NCBI GenBank assembly: GCA_021397835.1
Contig: JAJFZO010000658.1
Coordinates: forward strand, 937,501-1,001,500
DNA: 64,000 nucleotides
Direction: 5' to 3'
Origin: Moringa oleifera
Lineage: Eukaryota > Streptophyta > Magnoliopsida > Brassicales > Moringaceae
Positions within the stretch are counted from its first letter, which is position 1. Each line of letters opens with the position of its first letter. Positions 59,938 to 64,000 of this stretch are shown one piece after another. Made by a program: the position numbers and the translations under genes. The notes beneath the pieces are model-generated. The model saw only the letters and a program-made list of their open reading frames with translations. It was not told where the DNA came from and searched no databases.

Positions 59938-62365
59938 ATTGCCATTAATCTGCAGAAGTTATTACCCTTTGTCACTAAATTAATATTCTGAACTCTTTCA
60001 CTTGTGTTCTTTTATCTTTTTCTCAAAGATTGAAGCTCTTTTAATGGCTTCTCGGGCTTGGTTTGATCAATCAAACCGGTATATCAAAGTCTTGCATCCT
60101 TGGAGCTCTCATGTCTGCAAAAGCAGGGTGTGATCACCTCCTGCCTCCTGACAACATAAATCAAAATTCATTTTCAATTAGAGACGAGGACAATTCTCTT
60201 TTAGTTCTTGTTACTCTCCCGATAGATGAAGAAACAGCCTTTTCTCATACACTTGGTGATCACCATTATTAATCTTTTTCGTATCAGAAAATATGTCCCA
60301 TTTCATGTCCTGATTCACAAATCTGATCTTTTAACTCTTCATAATGAGCTTCTTTTTCTTGATGTCGACCAATCAAAACACTTGGTGTGCATGCAAAACT
60401 AAATTACCCACATCGAGCTATCCACACATTTTCAACATTACCGAGCACCACAAAGTAGCTTTCCCAGTTGCCAAACACGATCCATTAATCGGCAACTAGG
60501 AATGTTCCCACGTGCAAAGTACTTTACTAGTTTTCTTGCTCTCGTACAAATACAATCAGAGAGACAGAGAGAGAACAAGAACCACGTTGAAGTGGGTCGC
60601 CGTGGGCTCCGATTCCCTCAAACAAACGATGACATGGAGGCTGAGTTGGTGGCTGATAGAAGCCATGAATGTTGATCCACATTCTTTTCTTAACAAAATC
60701 GTCACGGGTCTCTATCTATCCGTATCATAATTACTCAGAGAGAGAGAGAGTAAGAATCCAAAGAAGCCTGTCAGTCGATATTAAATGGGATTTTGTCGGG
60801 TGGTGATAAGCTCGGTTTTTGTTTGCTTCCTTTAGCTGTGAATCAATGCGTGGTCACGGGTTCCCCTCTTTGTCTTTGTCGCACGTGAACTCTTCCGCGG
60901 TTTCCTTAATGTGCACTCCATGCGTACGCACGCACCTGCTTCTTCCTTTCTTTTTCTTTGATTGGATTTATCTAAAATTATTTCTTTGACTTAAAGGCCA
61001 TATAAAACTCTTAGTCTTATTCTTTCCTTTTCAATAAATTTTAATTTTTAAAAAAATTTAGAAAACATTTAATCAATCAATTTACATTAAATTAATTTTT
61101 ATTAAAAATGTAAAAATTAGAAATATTCAAATTAAAAATTTAATAATCAATGACTAGAAATTATATAAATATGTAAATAAATATTTAAACTATCATTATA
61201 AAAAATTTTAAAATTTAAATTTTAAAATATTAAAAAATTTTAAAAAATTAAAAAATATTTAAATTTAAATGATAAACTCAAAATGTAATATAAAATTTAA
61301 AAATAATGTTTTAAATATTTTAGTGACAAAAATATCTTTAATTTCTTACAACCAAATCATACACTATCAATAAATCAAAAACTATTTTAAAATTTTTTAA
61401 AAAGATCAACCTCAAAATTTTACATGACATTTACTCTTCCTTTAATTTTTATTACTGTCTTCAATTACTGTCATGAAATGGGCTGACTACTTTTGTCCGT
61501 ACATTATTTTAATTGGCAGTTGATTGGGCCTCCACTTTGTAAACTTTCACTTTCCTTCTGCCCAGGCTAGATATAGAGCCTACCCACTTTTTCCCATTTG
61601 TTTCTCGAGAAAATAGGCCGAACCCTTTCAATCAGAAACGAGTACAGGAGTAGCACAAGGGCCCATCACGTTTTTCTTACTTCCTTGAGTAATGGTATAA
61701 GGCCCGGAATGAAGACGGCTACTTAGCTGGAGAAGAGCTGAGCGGCCACAGATTCTTCCTTGAGCAATCGACGAAGATGGCTACTTTGTTGCAGAACCAA
61801 ACTCGGATGAAATATTGCCAAAAGGCTTAATGGAGAAAATCGAAGTTAATTTTCCCTGAGAAAGGATGGATAGGCTATCCTGGCCGGAGGAGATAACGGA
61901 GGTGGCCTCCGTGGTGACGGAGCCAGGAGGTGGGCTCGTGACTTCGGCTGCGTTGCATCAGCGAGTCAGAGAGCTGATAAACTCGTGGTAGAAAAGGCAA
62001 ACGACTAAAAGGCATAGGCTGAAAAGATCGGGGCTATCGGAGATGTTTCTCTGGCAGCTAATGTAGAGGGTGGCGACCGAGTTAGCTCAGTTCTGAAGCA
62101 ACCATGAACCAGCAACAAGAATAATTCAGGTTAAGCTTACAAAATAAAAGAAAAAGGTTCGAGATGCATTTAAAGTTAATTAAAATAAGATTCAACCATT
62201 GACAGTAGTGAAGATAATCTGAAAATGACTTGCAATTAAAGAAATTCAAGCATTAATATTTCATTATTCTTTCTTCTCTCTTTCTTTATGGTACTCGGAA
62301 TATTCTGGCATCGTCTGCAACAAGTTGTGAATCTGACTGAGGAATTAACACCCTCGGTTTTGAAC
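59938..62365. other. Intergenic region with an A/T-rich block and a small GC-richer frame
   Basis: The region lies between the convergent ABC transporter and glycosyltransferase genes. Positions 61020-61440 are almost pure A/T. A GC-richer island at about 61860-62060 contains a 41-codon ATG frame (61866-61991) starting MDRLSWPEEITEV, which could be a gene relic. Short frames at 60063 and 60512 begin with non-ATG codons or lack similarity and are not accepted. Confidence 0.35.
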
Positions 62366-63784
62366 TCATTTCTGCTTCCAGGACTCAATCAGTTCGGTTA
62401 ATGCGACATGAGAAGATCCACCCTTACTCAGCGCGGCCATGGCTGCATTCTTCATAGCCTTGGTTCGCTCCCTCACTGACTCGCCTTCCTCTGACTCCAT
62501 CAACTCTCTAACTCGCTTCTCTACCTCATTTGAGCTCACAAACCCGTCCTCTGATTCGGTCATCGGCAACGCGATTTTCATTTCCTCCACCAACATTATC
62601 CTGTTGAATCTCTGCTCGGCATAGAGCGGCCATGCCACCATTGGCACACCTGCGCAGACCGCTTCAAGGACCGAGTTCCACCCGCAGTGAGTCACGAATC
62701 CACCAACTGAGTCATGACACAACACCGCCACTTGCGGAGCCCATGACTTCACCACCAGTCCCCTCTCCTTGGTTCGATGAATAAACCCATGAGGAAGTAA
62801 TGAATCCAAATCCGGGTCGGGTTGTTCTGAAATGGCCACGCTTTGGTTCTGGGAACCAGGTGGGTTGCGTACCACCCACAAGAAGCTCTGTCCACTCCTC
62901 TCTAACCCACTAGCTATTTCCTGCAACTGTTGTTTTGAGAACAAACCTAAGCTACCAAAGCACAGAAACACAACGCTTTCTCTGGGCTGAGAATCAAGCC
63001 ACGTTAAGCACTCGGCACCACCAGTTCGATTGCCGGCAGCGATCAGTGGTCCGATGCAGTAAAGAGGAGCTGTAGGACCATCGAGGACACATAACCCGTC
63101 TGATATTGTTGCGATGGCTCTTGGCTCAAGCTGCTGAAACGTGTTTACTATAATTCCTGCAGATTTCGGTAAATGAATGGAGAAATCCAGAAAATATTCA
63201 TAAATCTCATTGTTGCGTTCAAGTAGCGGCTTTGCCATGTCCGACGGCGGTATCGGCGGCACTCCTGGGATGTCGAGAAGAGTCTTGAGATCTTTGAAGC
63301 TTTCGGTAGTGTTGTTGTGAAGGGTGGGAAGATGAAGAAAGGAAGCCAAGCAGCCAGCACCGGAGGTGAAGAAATAATACACATGGACAGAGAGCGCAGC
63401 GGCGACAGGGAGAACAGCAGAGCAGAAGAAATCAATGATGAAAGCATGGACGACGTTTTCCTCAAATATGGAGAGAAGGGCTTGGTGGACATTGGGATTG
63501 TTGCGGCGGAGGATCTCAAGAGTGAGGGATTCGTGGTGGCAAGGGGTGGCTGTGGAGGAGGGAGGAAGGGTGACGGTGGGGAGGTGGTGGAAGGTGATGG
63601 AAGGGGCGGTTGCAGAGACAGTAGCAATGTACGGGGCGGTGGAGTCGGCTCGGTAAGGTGGGGTGGTGATGAGGATATGTATTGAGAGTGAAGGGTAATG
63701 GGTCAGTATGAGCTTGCCCAGCTCCACCATGGACACAAGGTGACCTATTGGAGGCGATGGGTACAGAACTATGGCGTCCTCCAT
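62366..63784 (-). CDS. UDP-glycosyltransferase, UGT88 family (UGT88A1-like), intronless
   Basis: A single open frame of 472 codons starts at the ATG at 63784 ([19 protein letters not shown]); His15 is in the position of the catalytic base of plant GT1 enzymes. The C-terminal domain contains the PSPG box at about residues 348-391: [11 protein letters not shown], then [20 protein letters not shown], and WPLYAEQ. The final Gln and preceding Glu suit a UDP-glucose donor. Family 1 UGTs glycosylate flavonoids, phenolics or hormones in the cytosol. The N-terminal style and GLYERSGQ-like region ([18 protein letters not shown]) resemble UGT88A1, which acts on flavonols and related phenolics in vitro. 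The acceptor cannot be predicted from sequence. Confidence 0.9.
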   Translation of the reverse strand: MEDAIVLYPSPPIGHLVSMVELGKLILTHYPSLSIHILITTPPYRADSTAPYIATVSATAPSITFHHLPTVTLPPSSTATPCHHESLTLEILRRNNPNVHQALLSIFEENVVHAFIIDFFCSAVLPVAAALSVHVYYFFTSGAGCLASFLHLPTLHNNTTESFKDLKTLLDIPGVPPIPPSDMAKPLLERNNEIYEYFLDFSIHLPKSAGIIVNTFQQLEPRAIATISDGLCVLDGPTAPLYCIGPLIAAGNRTGGAECLTWLDSQPRESVVFLCFGSLGLFSKQQLQEIASGLERSGQSFLWVVRNPPGSQNQSVAISEQPDPDLDSLLPHGFIHRTKERGLVVKSWAPQVAVLCHDSVGGFVTHCGWNSVLEAVCAGVPMVAWPLYAEQRFNRIMLVEEMKIALPMTESEDGFVSSNEVEKRVRELMESEEGESVRERTKAMKNAAMAALSKGGSSHVALTELIESWKQK

Positions 63785-64000
63785 ATATAATTAAGCTGTC
63801 AAGCTCTGCAACTGCCCAAAGGCGTGGGTGTGTGAGAGAGAGAGAGACTTGCTTTCCCCTCAGGCACAAATGATGAGCTTATCTACCACTTCGATGTCTT
63901 TCCAACTACAGGTTATATGTCTGTGTCAGAAGTTACTCTGTCTACTCACTGCCTATCTTTCAAAAGTTAGCTCTCTGCACTCTATCCCAAAAGTTGCAGA
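63785..64000 (-). promoter_or_regulatory. Upstream region of the glycosyltransferase gene
   Basis: A short (GA)n run (about 63833-63846) lies about 50 bases upstream of the start codon, within the presumed leader. No clear TATA box is visible before the window ends. Confidence 0.3.

Noticed and set aside
63317..63685. Long plus-strand frame opposite the glycosyltransferase
   Set aside because: A Gly/Arg-rich shadow of the GC-biased UGT coding strand; the opposite strand encodes a complete enzyme.

Overview
The window is nuclear DNA of a flowering plant, almost certainly a eudicot. The genes carry GT–AG introns, the spacers are very A/T-rich with (GA)n/(CT)n microsatellites, and the proteins are plant-specific families (S-domain receptor kinase, MAKR, SLAC/SLAH channel, RTNLB reticulon, UGT88-type glucosyltransferase). 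A rosid is plausible, but the species cannot be fixed from sequence reading alone.

Layout, left to right. (1) 207-1780(-): N-terminal part of a LisH/WDR91-type protein whose WD40 half lies off the left edge; one intron looks like a minor-spliceosome AT–AC intron. (2) 3197-6430(-): S-domain receptor kinase closely resembling Arabidopsis At5g24080, with an apparent 2-bp frameshift in the kinase domain. (3) 7490-9667(+): CPBP/CAAX-type intramembrane protease, probably plastidial. (4) 12102-12888(+): MAKR6-like protein. (5) 17492-19750(-): SLAH3-like anion channel. (6) 23169-35559: a direct, almost perfect tandem duplication of about 6.19 kb. It copies the upstream region, promoter and first coding exon of the next gene. 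(7) 35199-41196(+): 16-exon AAA-ATPase (At4g28000/At5g52882 type), with an orphan duplicate of its first exon at 29007-29221. (8) 42270-45032(+): F-box protein (At5g52880 type). (9) 46440-48544(-): reticulon-like protein B. (10) 52560-53923(+): MAKR5-like protein. (11) 58111-59937(+): intronless ABCG half-transporter (ABCG8 type). (12) 62366-63784(-): intronless UGT88-type glycosyltransferase.

The order MAKR6 – AAA-ATPase – F-box – MAKR5 – ABCG8 matches, as I recall the locus numbers, Arabidopsis At5g52900 to At5g52860. SLAH3 and the receptor kinase recall At5g24030 and At5g24080. The window therefore looks like one ancestral block that Arabidopsis keeps in two places. The genes do not form a pathway. 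Several act at membranes or in signalling (receptor kinase, two kinase regulators, anion channel, ABC exporter, reticulon).

The most notable features are the promoter-plus-exon tandem duplication, the AT–AC intron, the receptor-kinase frameshift, and two smaller tandem duplications (144 bp and about 140 bp) in introns of adjacent genes. Exon boundaries were placed by hand from splice signals, reading-frame phase and family similarity.
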